Shown: positions 21,100 to 30,383, counted from the first letter of the stretch. The stretch: 64,000 nucleotides of DNA from Rhizobium sp. L51/94 (GCF_019355555.1 NZ_CP072141.1:2350001-2414000), one strand, 5' to 3'. Notes: generated by a model from the sequence alone, not told the origin. Numbers and translations: made by a program.

Positions 21100-21489
21100 T
21101 CAGTTCGGACGGGCGAGGTTCTTGTAGGCGACATCCAGCTGCTTCAGGCGGTCCTCGTAGGAGGTCTTCAAGCATGCCGCATCCGCGCCGCAGGCCTGGC
21201 GCTTCTTCAGCCAGGCGCTCTGTTCGTCCTGCAGCGTGCCGCGCGATCCCATGGCGAGAAGGCCGGAGATCAGCTCGAAGGTCGTGGCCATCTTGACGTC
21301 CGCATCGTTCAGGCTGCGAGTGTCGCAGATCATTTTCTCATCCGGCTGAAGCGTCTTGCCGTCGCAATCGAAGCTGGCGGCCTTTGCCGAGCCTAGCGGC
21401 GACAGGATCGGCAGCAAGCCGACAAGCGCTGCGCAAACTAGGTTGGCAGACCGGCGGCGGGTGGTGAGTGTCAGAGGCGAATGATCCAT
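21100..21489 (-). CDS. Secreted LprI-like (DUF1311) protein
   Basis: The 129-residue product has a basic N-terminus and a hydrophobic signal segment ending near SAKAAS. The mature part follows the lysozyme-inhibitor LprI/DUF1311 pattern: FDCDGKTLQPDEKMICDTRSL, then EQSAWLKKRQACGADAACL with paired cysteines and a terminal basic helix. A role in inhibiting lysozyme is inferred from the family only. It converges on ilvD and diverges from the degP-like gene. Confidence 0.7.
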   Translation of the reverse strand: MDHSPLTLTTRRRSANLVCAALVGLLPILSPLGSAKAASFDCDGKTLQPDEKMICDTRSLNDADVKMATTFELISGLLAMGSRGTLQDEQSAWLKKRQACGADAACLKTSYEDRLKQLDVAYKNLARPN

Positions 21490-21721
21490 CTTTTGATTCC
21501 GATTTCAGAAAGTTATGGCGCTTGGTTGATGATGCACTTCCGCTCGAGAATCAGCCAGATGTGCACACTGCTGCACTCCTAACCCATTCCGGGCCGTTTT
21601 GTTCAAACCGCGTATGCGCAAAGCCTCCGGCTGGCTTGAAGTTCCATGATTGTGCCCTCTTTCCTTTCTAGCGTTCGCGGTTACAACGTTGCCTCCACAG
21701 ACACTTTATAAAGGGTTCCCC

Positions 21722-23125
21722 ATGCAAGGTTTGCTCAAACGCGCTGCGATCCCTATGCTCGCGCTCGTCGTCACGCTTCCCGCCCCGGTCTACGCCGAGA
21801 CGGCCAAGGCCGTGCCGGAAAACAAGATGGAAATGCAGCTTTCCTTCTCGCCGCTGGTCAAGCAGACGGCTGGCTCGGTCGTCAATGTCTACGCGGAACG
21901 CGTCGTGCACCAGCAGTCTCCTTTCGCCGGGGATCCCTTCTTCCAGCAGTTCTTCGGTCAGCGCATGCCGAACCGCACCGAAAAGCAGACATCGCTGGGC
22001 TCCGGCGTCATCGTCGAGGCGAACGGTACGATCATCACCAACAACCACGTGGTCGATGGCGCCGACGACATCAAGATCGCCCTTTCAGATGGCCGCGAAT
22101 TCCCCTGCAAGGTGGTCCTCAAGGATGACCGGGTCGATCTCGCCGTGCTGAAGATCGACACGAAAGAGCAGTTGCCGATGCTGCCGATCGGCAATTCCGA
22201 TACGCTCGAGGTCGGCGACCTCGTGCTTGCCATCGGCAACCCCTTCGGCGTGGGCCAGACAGTAACCAGCGGTATCGTTTCGGCGCTTGCTCGCAACCAG
22301 GTGAAGAACGAGGTCGGGTTTTTCATCCAGACTGACGCTGCCATCAACCCCGGAAATTCCGGTGGGGCGCTGATAAACATGAAAGGCGAACTGATCGGCC
22401 TCAACACGGCGATCTTCTCGCAGAGCGGCGGGTCGAACGGCATCGGCTTCGCCATTCCCGCCAATCTCGTGCGCGTCTTCCTTGCTGCCGCCGATCGCGG
22501 TGACAAGAGTTTCGAGCGCCCTTACATCGGAGCCACCTTTGAGCCGGTGACCTCCGAAGTCGCCGATGCGCTCGGCCTGAAGCGGGTTCGCGGAGCCCTG
22601 ATCACCAAGGTCACCGACAACGGTCCCGCCGCCGAGGCCGGTCTCAAGGCTGGCGAAGTCGTCACCGCCCTCAACGGCGTATCCGTCGAGCATCCCGATG
22701 CTCTCGGCTACCGTCTGACAACCGCCGGGCTCGGCGCGACGGTATCGCTGACCGTGCTCGACAACGGCAATGAGCGGGAAGCGAAAATGACGCTGGCAAG
22801 CGCTCCCGAAACGCAGCCGCGCGAGGAGAAGCTGATTACTGGCAGCAATCCCTTCTCCGGTGCGACAGTGGCCAACCTGTCGCCGCGCGTGGCGGATGAG
22901 TTGCACATGCCGACCGATACGGCCGCAGGCGTCGTTGTCGAAAAGCTGAAGGATGATTCCGCTGCTGCGCGTCTCGGCTTCCAGCCGAAGGACATCATTA
23001 TCTCCGTCAATGGCACGCCGATCACCAACACAAAGAGCCTCGCGGCGATTGCTGCCAGCGAACCCGATATCTGGCGCGTGGAGATCGAGCGGGACGGTCA
23101 GCGCATCCGGCAATTCTTCCGATGA
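21722..23125 (+). CDS. DegP/HtrA-type periplasmic serine endoprotease
   Basis: This protease degrades or refolds damaged envelope proteins. From the ATG at 21722, which follows AAGGG, the product is 467 residues with a signal peptide ending near PVYA-ET. The catalytic triad is His109 (TNNHVVDGA), Asp139 (DDRVDLAVLK) and Ser213 (INPGNSGGALIN). Two PDZ domains follow, at about 250-345 and 365-460. An upstream in-frame start at 21650 would bury the signal peptide. It overlaps rarA by four bases, an unusual pairing also seen in other rhizobia. Confidence 0.93.
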   Translation: MQGLLKRAAIPMLALVVTLPAPVYAETAKAVPENKMEMQLSFSPLVKQTAGSVVNVYAERVVHQQSPFAGDPFFQQFFGQRMPNRTEKQTSLGSGVIVEANGTIITNNHVVDGADDIKIALSDGREFPCKVVLKDDRVDLAVLKIDTKEQLPMLPIGNSDTLEVGDLVLAIGNPFGVGQTVTSGIVSALARNQVKNEVGFFIQTDAAINPGNSGGALINMKGELIGLNTAIFSQSGGSNGIGFAIPANLVRVFLAAADRGDKSFERPYIGATFEPVTSEVADALGLKRVRGALITKVTDNGPAAEAGLKAGEVVTALNGVSVEHPDALGYRLTTAGLGATVSLTVLDNGNEREAKMTLASAPETQPREEKLITGSNPFSGATVANLSPRVADELHMPTDTAAGVVVEKLKDDSAAARLGFQPKDIIISVNGTPITNTKSLAAIAASEPDIWRVEIERDGQRIRQFFR

Positions 23126-24438
23126 GCAATGACCTGTTTGCTCCGCAGATCCCGGCAGAGGTTGCCAGCAAGCGACCCTTGGCGGACCGTCTGCGGCCGC
23201 AGACGCTGGCCGAGGTCACCGGCCAGCAGCATCTGACGGGCGACGATGGCGTGCTCCGGCGGATGATCGAGAGCGGTTCGCTCGGATCGATGATTTTCTG
23301 GGGCCCGCCTGGCACCGGCAAAACCACGGTCGCAAGGCTGCTGTCGGGTGAGGCGGGTCTCGCCTTCGAGCAGATCTCGGCCATCTTCTCCGGCGTCGCA
23401 GATCTCAAGAAGATGTTCGAGACCGCCCGTATGAGGCGCATGGATGGCCGCCAGACCTTGCTGTTCGTCGACGAGATCCACCGTTTCAACCGTGCCCAGC
23501 AGGATAGCTTTCTGCCGGTCATGGAGGACGGCACCGTCATCCTGGTCGGTGCGACGACGGAAAACCCTTCCTTCGAACTGAACGCCGCTCTGCTGTCGCG
23601 CGCCCGCGTGCTGACGTTCCGTGCCCATGACGAGGACAGCCTGCGTGAACTGCTGCAGCGTGCCGAGCGGGTGGAGGCAAAGCCGCTACCGTTGACCGAT
23701 GACGCCCGTGACAGCCTGATCAGGATGGCGGATGGCGATGGTCGTGCGGTGCTGACACTTGCCGAAGAAGTATGGCGGGCAGCGCGGGCGGACGAGGTCT
23801 TCGACACCGCAGCCCTGACAGAAATTGTCCAGCGCAGGGCGCCCGTCTACGACAAGGCGCAGGATGGGCATTACAATCTGATTTCAGCGCTGCACAAGTC
23901 GGTGCGTGGGTCGGACCCGGATGCGGCGCTCTATTACCTGGCACGAATGTTCGACGCCGGTGAGGATCCGCTCTATCTCGGACGACGCCTCGTGCGCATG
24001 GCGGTCGAGGATATCGGGCTGGCCGATCCGCAGGCTCTGGTCATCTGCAACGCCGCCAAGGACGCCTACGACTATCTGGGCTCGCCCGAGGGCGAACTGG
24101 CCTTCGCGCAGGCCTGCGTCTATCTGGCAACCGCACCGAAATCGAACGCGGTCTATACGGCTTTCAAGGCGGCGACGCGGGCAGCCAAGGAGAATGGTTC
24201 GCTGCTGCCGCCCAAGCATATCCTCAACGCCCCCACCAAGCTGATGCGCGGCGAGGGATATGGCGACGGCTATCGCTACGATCACGACGAGCCGGATGCC
24301 TTTTCAGGCCAGGATTACTTTCCCGAAAAACTCGGACGTCAGAAATTCTACGATCCACCCGAGCGGGGTTTTGAGCGCGATATCAAGAAGCGTCTGGAAT
24401 GGTGGGCAAAGCTTCGCAAGGAGCGGGCCGGCGAGTGA
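23122..24438 (+). CDS. rarA: Replication-associated recombination protein A (AAA ATPase)
   Basis: RarA (MgsA) is the bacterial relative of Mgs1/WRNIP1 and acts at stalled replication forks. The 438-residue protein has Walker A GPPGTGKT at residues 61-68 and Walker B LLFVDEIHRF at about 113-122. The C-terminal tetramerisation domain contains AFKAATRAAKENGSLLPPKH and YDHDEPDAFSGQDYFPE. The ATG lies within the end of the degP-like gene (ATGA overlap). Confidence 0.95.
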   Translation: MSNDLFAPQIPAEVASKRPLADRLRPQTLAEVTGQQHLTGDDGVLRRMIESGSLGSMIFWGPPGTGKTTVARLLSGEAGLAFEQISAIFSGVADLKKMFETARMRRMDGRQTLLFVDEIHRFNRAQQDSFLPVMEDGTVILVGATTENPSFELNAALLSRARVLTFRAHDEDSLRELLQRAERVEAKPLPLTDDARDSLIRMADGDGRAVLTLAEEVWRAARADEVFDTAALTEIVQRRAPVYDKAQDGHYNLISALHKSVRGSDPDAALYYLARMFDAGEDPLYLGRRLVRMAVEDIGLADPQALVICNAAKDAYDYLGSPEGELAFAQACVYLATAPKSNAVYTAFKAATRAAKENGSLLPPKHILNAPTKLMRGEGYGDGYRYDHDEPDAFSGQDYFPEKLGRQKFYDPPERGFERDIKKRLEWWAKLRKERAGE

Positions 24439-24453
24439 ACCGGGCGCCGTCGG

Positions 24454-24780
24454 CTACCCCGCTGCAGCCCTCTGAATGCGCGGCGCCAACGCCTTCTCGA
24501 TGAGCTTGACGCTCGATTCGGCGAGGCCCTTGTGGCCTTCCATATCGACCACCAGATGCCAGTGGCCGGTCTCGGGAACGGTGAGGCGGATCGGTGACTT
24601 CTTGGCGACGCCACCGACGAACTGATGCTTGAGCGTCTCCTTGAAACGCTGGAAATTTCCACCTGTCATCAGCCTGACATTGGCGACGGCAGAGAGGGTG
24701 ATTTCAATCGTCGTCTCTGCGCGCTGGTCGCCCAGATCGTAATGGGTGTAACGGAAGGCTGGCTTTGGCATCTCGGTCAT
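24454..24780 (-). CDS. DUF1883 family protein
   Basis: The 108-residue product matches DUF1883: FRYTHYDLGDQRAETTIEIT, VRLMTGGNFQRFK, a basic VGGVAKKSPIRLTVPETGHW and LVVDMEGHKGLAESSVKLI. This family occurs in small soluble proteins of unknown function. The start at 24780 (MTEMPKP) was chosen over an upstream frame that extends to 24858 with unrelated residues. It converges on rarA with a 15-base gap and no visible terminator. Confidence 0.72.
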   Translation of the reverse strand: MTEMPKPAFRYTHYDLGDQRAETTIEITLSAVANVRLMTGGNFQRFKETLKHQFVGGVAKKSPIRLTVPETGHWHLVVDMEGHKGLAESSVKLIEKALAPRIQRAAAG

Positions 24781-24864
24781 CTCATGTCGCGTCCGACACC
24801 AAAATATCCACCAGGTGGTTAAGGAAGAATGGAGTCGGACGCGTTTCGAACCTATCAACGCAAC

Positions 24865-25155
24865 TTAATGGCTAGTGAAGGACTTGATTTCCAACCCGTC
24901 GAAACCGAGCACGATATTTTCGGGCAACTGGCAGACTTCGGCAGGATTGCGGTCACATTCCTCGCGGGCAAAGTGAAGCGCTGCAGTCTCGTTGGCGAAG
25001 AGACCGCCGATACGTCCGAGGCGGTCCTGCACGATCCAGCCGCCGTGACCGTCGCGCCCGACCAGGAAGCGGGCAGCGGACGAAGCGGCAAGCGAGCCGG
25101 TCGAGCGACGTTGGAGCGGTTCGGCTTCGTCGCGTTGGGTATTGGAGCGGGGCAT
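24865..25155 (-). CDS. Small conserved hypothetical protein
   Basis: The 96-residue product has an unstructured N-terminus and a compact core, FLVGRDGHGGWIVQDRLGRI followed by GGLFANETAALHFAREECDR, resembling small rhizobial proteins of unknown function. ATG at 25155 is preferred because AAAGGA lies six bases upstream; an ATG at 25161 directly abuts that element. The codon pattern is like that of its neighbours. I cannot assign a function. Confidence 0.6.
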   Translation of the reverse strand: MPRSNTQRDEAEPLQRRSTGSLAASSAARFLVGRDGHGGWIVQDRLGRIGGLFANETAALHFAREECDRNPAEVCQLPENIVLGFDGLEIKSFTSH

Positions 25156-25282
25156 TGACATTCCTTTCAGGCATTTTTGTCTGGCATCGGCCGGTATTCT
25201 ACCGGCGCTGCGCCACGGTTATGAATGTATGCCGGCAGGCATAGGGTTTCCATTTCGGGCGACAGCCCGGAATATTAAAATC

Positions 25283-26251
25283 TCATATCCTCATAGACCT
25301 GCCCTGGAGGTCGTGGACAACAGTGCAGGGCTTGTGCTCGAGGCCATGGAGCAGGGTCAGCGCGTCGCGGATAGCAGTCTCCGTCTCTGGCTCGACCGAG
25401 ACCAGCGGCAAGCGTACCGCCGTGCTGACAGGCCTGCCGTCCAGATGCATCGCCTGTTTAAGGGTCGCGGGGATACTCTCGGCAGCAAGGGCCTGCCACA
25501 GCGGAAGCAAGCGCTGCTGCAGGCTGAGAGCGGCCGCGAGGTTACCGGCGGCGGCTTGGTGCTGGACAGCCGCGCTCATCTGCGGCGCGACGTTGGCAGC
25601 GTCAGAAAAGCAACCGGCACCGCCTGTCATCGCAAACCCGAGGGCTACGGCGTCATTGCTGGTATAGAGACCGACACGTCGCGGCAGCAACTCCGTCCAC
25701 GCGCCGAGGCGGCCGATGTCTCCTCCACCGTCGCAGATGCCGATGACACTGCCGATTTCGCCAAGCCTTTCGATCGTAACCGACGTGAGGTCGATCCCTG
25801 CATGGGCTGGCCTGTTATCGATGATCAAAGGCAGATCGGTGGCGTCGGCAATGCTTTCGAAATGGGCAAGGATGCCCCGCTGCGTGGGCTTGGAATAATA
25901 GGGGACGGTTATCAGCGCCGCAGACGCACCGGCGTTGCGGGCCTGCCGGGTCGCTGCGATCGTCTTGGCGGTACAATTGCTGCCCGTCGTTGCAATGACC
26001 GGCACTTTGGCCGCTGCCGTCTCCACGCAGATAGCAATAACGGTCTGCCGTTCGTGATCCGACAGCACGGGACCTTCTCCGGCGAGGCCACAGACAGCAA
26101 GACCGTCGATGCCGCTGGCGATCTGCCAGGACACATGGTCCATCAACGCGTTGCTGTCGATGGCATCATCGCGAAAAGGGGTGATGAGCGATGTGATCGC
26201 GCCACCGATGCTCCGCTTGCGGGCGGCGCTGTCGAGATAAATCGTTCTCAT
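25283..26251 (-). CDS. DapA-family (class I aldolase fold) protein lacking catalytic residues
   Basis: The 322-residue product follows the dihydrodipicolinate synthase/N-acetylneuraminate lyase fold: ITSLITPFRDDAIDSNALM near residue 20, VPYYSKPTQRGILAHFESIA, then a C-terminal helical region. Key active-site residues are replaced. The Schiff-base lysine position reads VIGICDGGGD (Cys instead of Lys), the catalytic tyrosine position reads IIDNRPAHAG (Asp instead of Tyr), and the GTTGE loop reads GLAGE. It is therefore unlikely to be an ordinary DapA. The ATG at 26251 has no strong ribosome-binding site and may be coupled to the small gene upstream. Confidence 0.8.
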   Translation of the reverse strand: MRTIYLDSAARKRSIGGAITSLITPFRDDAIDSNALMDHVSWQIASGIDGLAVCGLAGEGPVLSDHERQTVIAICVETAAAKVPVIATTGSNCTAKTIAATRQARNAGASAALITVPYYSKPTQRGILAHFESIADATDLPLIIDNRPAHAGIDLTSVTIERLGEIGSVIGICDGGGDIGRLGAWTELLPRRVGLYTSNDAVALGFAMTGGAGCFSDAANVAPQMSAAVQHQAAAGNLAAALSLQQRLLPLWQALAAESIPATLKQAMHLDGRPVSTAVRLPLVSVEPETETAIRDALTLLHGLEHKPCTVVHDLQGRSMRI

Positions 26252-26262
26252 GGGAATGACGC

Positions 26263-26376
26263 TCACAGATAGGAAAACAGGATGGCGATCTCGACGCTGC
26301 CGAGCACGATGCCGAAGACAAGCATGATCATTGCCGTACGGCGCGCCCGCAGGCGACGGCGGTTGGTCTGGCTCAT
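26263..26376 (-). CDS. Possible 37-residue single-pass membrane peptide
   Basis: A short frame encodes MSQTNRRRLRARRTAM followed by one hydrophobic segment, IMLVFGIVLGSVEIAILFSYL with the last residues at the C-terminus. The positive-inside pattern, seven arginines before the membrane segment, is what a real small membrane protein would show. It ends 11 bases before the DapA-like gene, suggesting coupling. No strong Shine-Dalgarno element is visible, so it is a prediction from composition and position only. Confidence 0.45.
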   Translation of the reverse strand: MSQTNRRRLRARRTAMIMLVFGIVLGSVEIAILFSYL

Positions 26377-26558
26377 GAGCAGGCAAGCCGATCTGGTTCG
26401 GCAGGGTCAGGCCGCTTGGGCCAGGTGGCGTGGGGCATGGTTCACCTCTGCAATCGATGCAGCGATGGTAATGCCGGGCTCCGTAGGAAAGCCATACGAG
26501 CCCGAGCGGCCGAGAATAAAGACTTCATAAAAATAGAGGCCGCGCGTGGCGACCGGGG

Positions 26559-27575
26559 TCAGCCTGAAGAGCGGCGATTTTCTCGGTCGAGCTGCGTGAC
26601 GAGAGCGAGGATCGCCTCGGATGTCGGCGTCGGCACGCCTGAAAGGCGACCGCACGATACGACCATGCCGACGAGCGGCGTGATCTCCAGGGGCTTGCCG
26701 GCCAGCAGGTCCTGCAGCATGGATGTGCGGACATCGCCGATCTTCTTCGACTGCTCGAGCCGTTGCTCGACCGACATCGTGAAACTCGCGCCGAGCGCTT
26801 CGCCCACCGCCTTGACCTCCGTCATCACCTGCGAAACCATGTTGGCGAGCGCCGGGTCGGCCATGATGTCCGACATCCTCGCCCTCGTCAGTGCGCTGAT
26901 CGGGTTGAAGGCCGCATTGCCCATCAGCTTGCTCCAGATCTCGTTGCGGATCAGGGGCGTCGTGCTGACATTGAGGCCGCCGGATGTCAGGAGGTGGGTA
27001 ATCGCCTCGAGGTCGGCGGTGTTTTCGCCTGAGGGTTCGCCAAGCACGAAGCGACCGTCGTTGCTCAGATGGATTTCTCCGGGCGACGTGACTTCGGCGC
27101 CCTGGTAGGCAACGCAGCCAATCACCCGGTCGGGGCCAATCGAGCGCCACAGCGCGCCGCCGATGTCCAGTTCCTCGAACTGCGTCTCTGCATGCTTGCT
27201 CTGGGTGTCCCGATGAAAATACCACCAGGGTATGCCGTTCAGCACCATGACGACGCGGGTGGTGGCATGCATGAGGGAGCTGATACCTGCCGCTGCCGCG
27301 CCAAGCTGATGGCCTTTCAGGCCAGTGATGACAAGGTCCTGCGGCGCTAAAGTGCTGGCATCGTCCGTAGCATTCACCTGGACCGTCAGCGGTTCCGTTG
27401 CGCCGGCCGTCCAGAGCTTGAGCCCGTGTTGCCGGATGGCATCGAGATGAGCGCCGCGCGCTACGACGGAAACTGCGACATCCGCCAAGGCTCCGCTGGC
27501 CAGTCGCGTCGCGATGGCGCCTCCCAGCGCGCCGGCGCCATAAATGCAAACTGTCTTGATCGATGACGAGGGCAT
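26559..27575 (-). CDS. Ketopantoate reductase family protein (ApbA/PanE-like)
   Basis: The family reduces 2-dehydropantoate or related 2-keto acids with NADPH. From the ATG at 27575, which follows GGAG, the product is 338 residues. The N-terminal nucleotide-binding motif is YGAGALGGAIATRLA and the C-terminal domain has WSKLMGNAAFNPISALTRA, holding the catalytic lysine and asparagine pattern. Substrate is uncertain, since rhizobia often carry several paralogues. It lies upstream of the DapA-like gene on the same strand, 182 bases from the small membrane peptide. Confidence 0.82.
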   Translation of the reverse strand: MPSSSIKTVCIYGAGALGGAIATRLASGALADVAVSVVARGAHLDAIRQHGLKLWTAGATEPLTVQVNATDDASTLAPQDLVITGLKGHQLGAAAAGISSLMHATTRVVMVLNGIPWWYFHRDTQSKHAETQFEELDIGGALWRSIGPDRVIGCVAYQGAEVTSPGEIHLSNDGRFVLGEPSGENTADLEAITHLLTSGGLNVSTTPLIRNEIWSKLMGNAAFNPISALTRARMSDIMADPALANMVSQVMTEVKAVGEALGASFTMSVEQRLEQSKKIGDVRTSMLQDLLAGKPLEITPLVGMVVSCGRLSGVPTPTSEAILALVTQLDRENRRSSG

Positions 27576-27684
27576 AGCAATCTCCGCGATCTCAGATGGA
27601 CGTTTCGTATTGACAGCGCTCGCCGTGGCACCGATGCGCCAGACCCCGGACCTTTCGGCAAGGAGCCTGGCGCAACAATCAGGT

Positions 27685-27855
27685 TTAGACTGCGCCGCCG
27701 TGCAGGCCGCCAAGCAGCCACAAGACGATCAGGACGAGCAACACCAGGCCCAGCACGCCGCCGAGGCCACGTCCGCCGTAACGACCATGGGCATAATAAC
27801 CGCCACCGCCACCCAACAACAAAACCAGAATTACGATGATCAGGATCGTTCCCAC
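27685..27855 (-). CDS. DUF3309 small membrane protein
   Basis: This 56-residue protein has two hydrophobic stretches around a glycine/tyrosine/arginine turn (GGGGGYYAHGRYGGRGLGG), the hallmark of DUF3309. Function is unknown. I chose the GTG at 27855 (MGTILIIVILVLLL), which has AGGGAG about eight bases upstream. An ATG at 27879 would add eight residues. Confidence 0.75.
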   Translation of the reverse strand: MGTILIIVILVLLLGGGGGYYAHGRYGGRGLGGVLGLVLLVLIVLWLLGGLHGGAV

Positions 27856-28033
27856 GGTGATCACTCCCTTGCTTAGCATCCCGACAAATCACACTAAAGC
27901 CAATGCTTTGAGAGGTCCGGTATGATCGGCCATATAGAACTGCAAAGCCGTTAGTCCATGGAGCCCTGCGACAATTCGACAATCTTGACATGCCGGCTTG
28001 GCCAGAGGCGAACGTTGCTGTTTCACGGTTTGT

Positions 28034-28279
28034 CTACGGCTGGATGGCGATGCCGGCCTCGATAGCGGCGGCGATAAATGCCTTGCGGGCGTCCTCGTCG
28101 GTGCGTTTGCCTTGGCGCACTTCGGCGCAGATCAGTAGCGCCCGATCGAGCGCCGGACCGTCCTCCTGTGGCCAATCCTCGATCATTGCCCAGGATGCTG
28201 CCTGTGTCGTGGCGATAGTCACAAAGGTTTCCGGACCTTCGAGCGCAAGGGTAACCGGCTGTTTCCAGGGGGTGTCCAT
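28034..28279 (-). CDS. DUF982 family protein
   Basis: The 81-residue product follows the rhizobial DUF982 pattern: WKQPVTLALEGPETFVTI, then AASWAMIEDWPQEDGPALD, ALLICAEVRQGK and DARKAFIAAAIEAGI. These proteins are abundant in Rhizobiaceae and have no established function. The ATG at 28279 fits the domain; the frame continues upstream to 28474 but those residues are unlike the family. Confidence 0.75.
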   Translation of the reverse strand: MDTPWKQPVTLALEGPETFVTIATTQAASWAMIEDWPQEDGPALDRALLICAEVRQGKRTDEDARKAFIAAAIEAGIAIQP

Positions 28280-28481
28280 ATTGCCGACCTTTTCATGATA
28301 GTTGCCGAAGGATCCCTCATAGGCGGGTTTGGGAACCTGTGCGAGCGCCTGATGGCAAATCTGAAGAATACAGCAGGCGCCGATGGTTAGCCGACTTTGC
28401 GGATTCAGACTGAGAGGTACGTGATTCAGGACTTGAAGGCGCTCACGAGGCCTGCGGTGTGCCACCAGGGACAATCCAGTC

Positions 28482-29600
28482 TCACGGGGTCTGGTCGGGC
28501 GGCAACGGCGCAGGCACGCCCTCCCGGATGTGGGCGGAGAACGCGGGCGACAGCCCGTCGGCCTTGGCCTTGTCGTCGATATGCGACAGTCGCTTCAGTT
28601 CTTCGAGCGGCAAACGCGTATCGAGAGCCTTCTGGTCGTAGGCATAATCCGGGACATAACCGTTGACGATGAGCCGCCAGTCGAAGGGCAGGGCGTCGCC
28701 CACAGCCCGCACCATCTGGATAACTGCCGTGGTGCAGTTGGTCGTCAGCGAGTTGTAGAATTTCGGCTTTTCGGCAAGCGCGTTGGCGTCGGCCACATAG
28801 GCCAGCAGCAGTGCCCGTGCTCCGGCCGGGGAGATATTCATCCGATAGAGCTGCACGTCCTCGCCGCGCACGTTCGAGCGCACGCCGACCACGTCGCGCT
28901 CGTCGGCGGCGATGATCACAAGTGGATTGCTCTTGAACAGGTCGGCGATCGGAGAGAAAGCTCCGCCCTTTCGGCGCCTGACCTCGATCGACCAAGCCAG
29001 TTGCCGCCCGTCGGCAAACCCGAAGCTGACGATCATGTGGGCCATCAGCGGCCCCGACCAGTAGGACATGAACAGGTCGACCGTCCTGACCGTGCCGAGA
29101 TCGTAGCTTCTGCTCTCCCAGTGCGGGGTGAAATCTGTGTCGCTCCGCCAGTCGAACGCCCGCACATCGCTGAGCGTAAGCTGGTTACCCTCGATCCTGC
29201 CCGTAACCTGACGCGCCACATCGGGCGCCCAGTCTGCGGTGGACGGGGGCGTGATCGTTGTCCAGCAGGCAATAACAAGCACGGAGGCGACCGCGAATGC
29301 CGAAAGACATGAGGCTCGTCTGCGGCCGAACAGGCCAACGACCGTAGCAAGCCCGCCCAAGGCAAAGATACCGGCACAGACGGCGCGCCATACCTCTGGC
29401 AAGGGTAGACGATACCAGAGGGCCAGCGACGCCCATGCTGCGACGGCGACGACGAGCAGGATAAGCCCGAACAAAAGCAGGGCGCGGCCGATAGTCTTCA
29501 ACGGTTTATTCCTCGCTACCGATGGGGTTTTTGCTGAGGAAAGTGGCGCCGATGTGGAGTTCGGCAACAGGGTGCGCAGGAAGATATCGCCACCGGCCAT
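28482..29600 (-). CDS. Membrane protein with DUF4105 domain
   Basis: The 372-residue product has two or three membrane helices in the first 120 residues and a periplasmic DUF4105 (Lnb N-terminal) domain. The domain is marked by YNSLTTNCTTAVIQMVR, containing the conserved Asn-Cys-Thr core, and FMSYWSGPLMAHMIVSF with a conserved histidine. The family resembles thiol peptidases, but activity is inferred. A TTG around codon 34 after GAGGAA is an alternative start that would drop an unconserved N-terminal tail. Confidence 0.75.
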   Translation of the reverse strand: MAGGDIFLRTLLPNSTSAPLSSAKTPSVARNKPLKTIGRALLLFGLILLVVAVAAWASLALWYRLPLPEVWRAVCAGIFALGGLATVVGLFGRRRASCLSAFAVASVLVIACWTTITPPSTADWAPDVARQVTGRIEGNQLTLSDVRAFDWRSDTDFTPHWESRSYDLGTVRTVDLFMSYWSGPLMAHMIVSFGFADGRQLAWSIEVRRRKGGAFSPIADLFKSNPLVIIAADERDVVGVRSNVRGEDVQLYRMNISPAGARALLLAYVADANALAEKPKFYNSLTTNCTTAVIQMVRAVGDALPFDWRLIVNGYVPDYAYDQKALDTRLPLEELKRLSHIDDKAKADGLSPAFSAHIREGVPAPLPPDQTP

Positions 29601-29654
29601 ATTAATCCGGCCACTTGGTTCCGACAGGGCGAATTCGACGGGCGCCGGAGGTCG

Positions 29655-30314
29655 CTATTGCAAGCTTGCTGCGGATTGCGCCCATTGCATCGCAGCCTTG
29701 GCCATCGTCGCCAGATGTTCTGCAGCGGAATGGCCGGAAATCGTCTTGCGCGGTTTCAGGTCGTGATCGCCGTCTTCGAGCCAGAGCAACTCGATGCTGT
29801 CCGACAGGTCATAGTGCAAAACCTCGTTGCGGCTGCCCAGAAGATCGCGCGTCCCCTGGCAGATCAACGTCGGCGTCCGCAACTGCCGCAGATGAGCAGT
29901 CCGCAGGTTGTCCGGCTTGCCCGGCGGGTGGAAGGGGTAGCCGAGGCAGAGGAGGCCGATGATCGCCTTGTCGTCATGGAGTTCGTCGGCGATCATACTG
30001 GCGACCCGTCCACCCATCGATTTCCCGCCGATGATCAGCGGACCCTGAGCCCCGAGTGCCGTCGCCGCCGCGCGATATTCCTGCATCAGCATCTCTGCCT
30101 TCGGCGGTGGCCTGCGCACGCCTGACATCCGTCGGGCTGCCATGTAGGCGAATTCGAAGCGGGCGACCCTGAAGCCGGCTGTAGCCAACGCATCTGATGC
30201 CGCCGACATCGAGCCCGAATCCATCGGTCCGCCGGCACCGTGGGCGAGAAGTATGGTGTAGGGGGCGTCGGAGGCGCCGGATAGCATGAAGTCCGGGATG
30301 AGAACTGACGTCAC
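29655..30314 (-). CDS. Alpha/beta hydrolase (KANL3/Tex30-like family)
   Basis: The 219-residue protein shows LLAHGAGGPMDSGSM near the N-terminus, the nucleophile elbow GGKSMGGRVASM with the likely catalytic serine, and GDHDLKPRKTISG holding the likely catalytic histidine. This matches the dienelactone-hydrolase-like group of small soluble hydrolases. Substrate is unknown. It starts with GTG at 30314 after GAGG. Confidence 0.8.
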   Translation of the reverse strand: MTSVLIPDFMLSGASDAPYTILLAHGAGGPMDSGSMSAASDALATAGFRVARFEFAYMAARRMSGVRRPPPKAEMLMQEYRAAATALGAQGPLIIGGKSMGGRVASMIADELHDDKAIIGLLCLGYPFHPPGKPDNLRTAHLRQLRTPTLICQGTRDLLGSRNEVLHYDLSDSIELLWLEDGDHDLKPRKTISGHSAAEHLATMAKAAMQWAQSAASLQ

Positions 30315-30383
30315 GGTGCACCTCGGCTGATTAGGGGGACGATACGCCTTACGGTAGGCAGGGGTTTCGTGTCCACTACCAAG

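Noticed and set aside
25142..26272. A 376-codon plus-strand frame opposite the DapA-like gene
   Set aside because: The minus-strand product has a clear DapA fold with conserved motifs; the plus-strand product has Arg/Gly/Asp-rich shadow composition.
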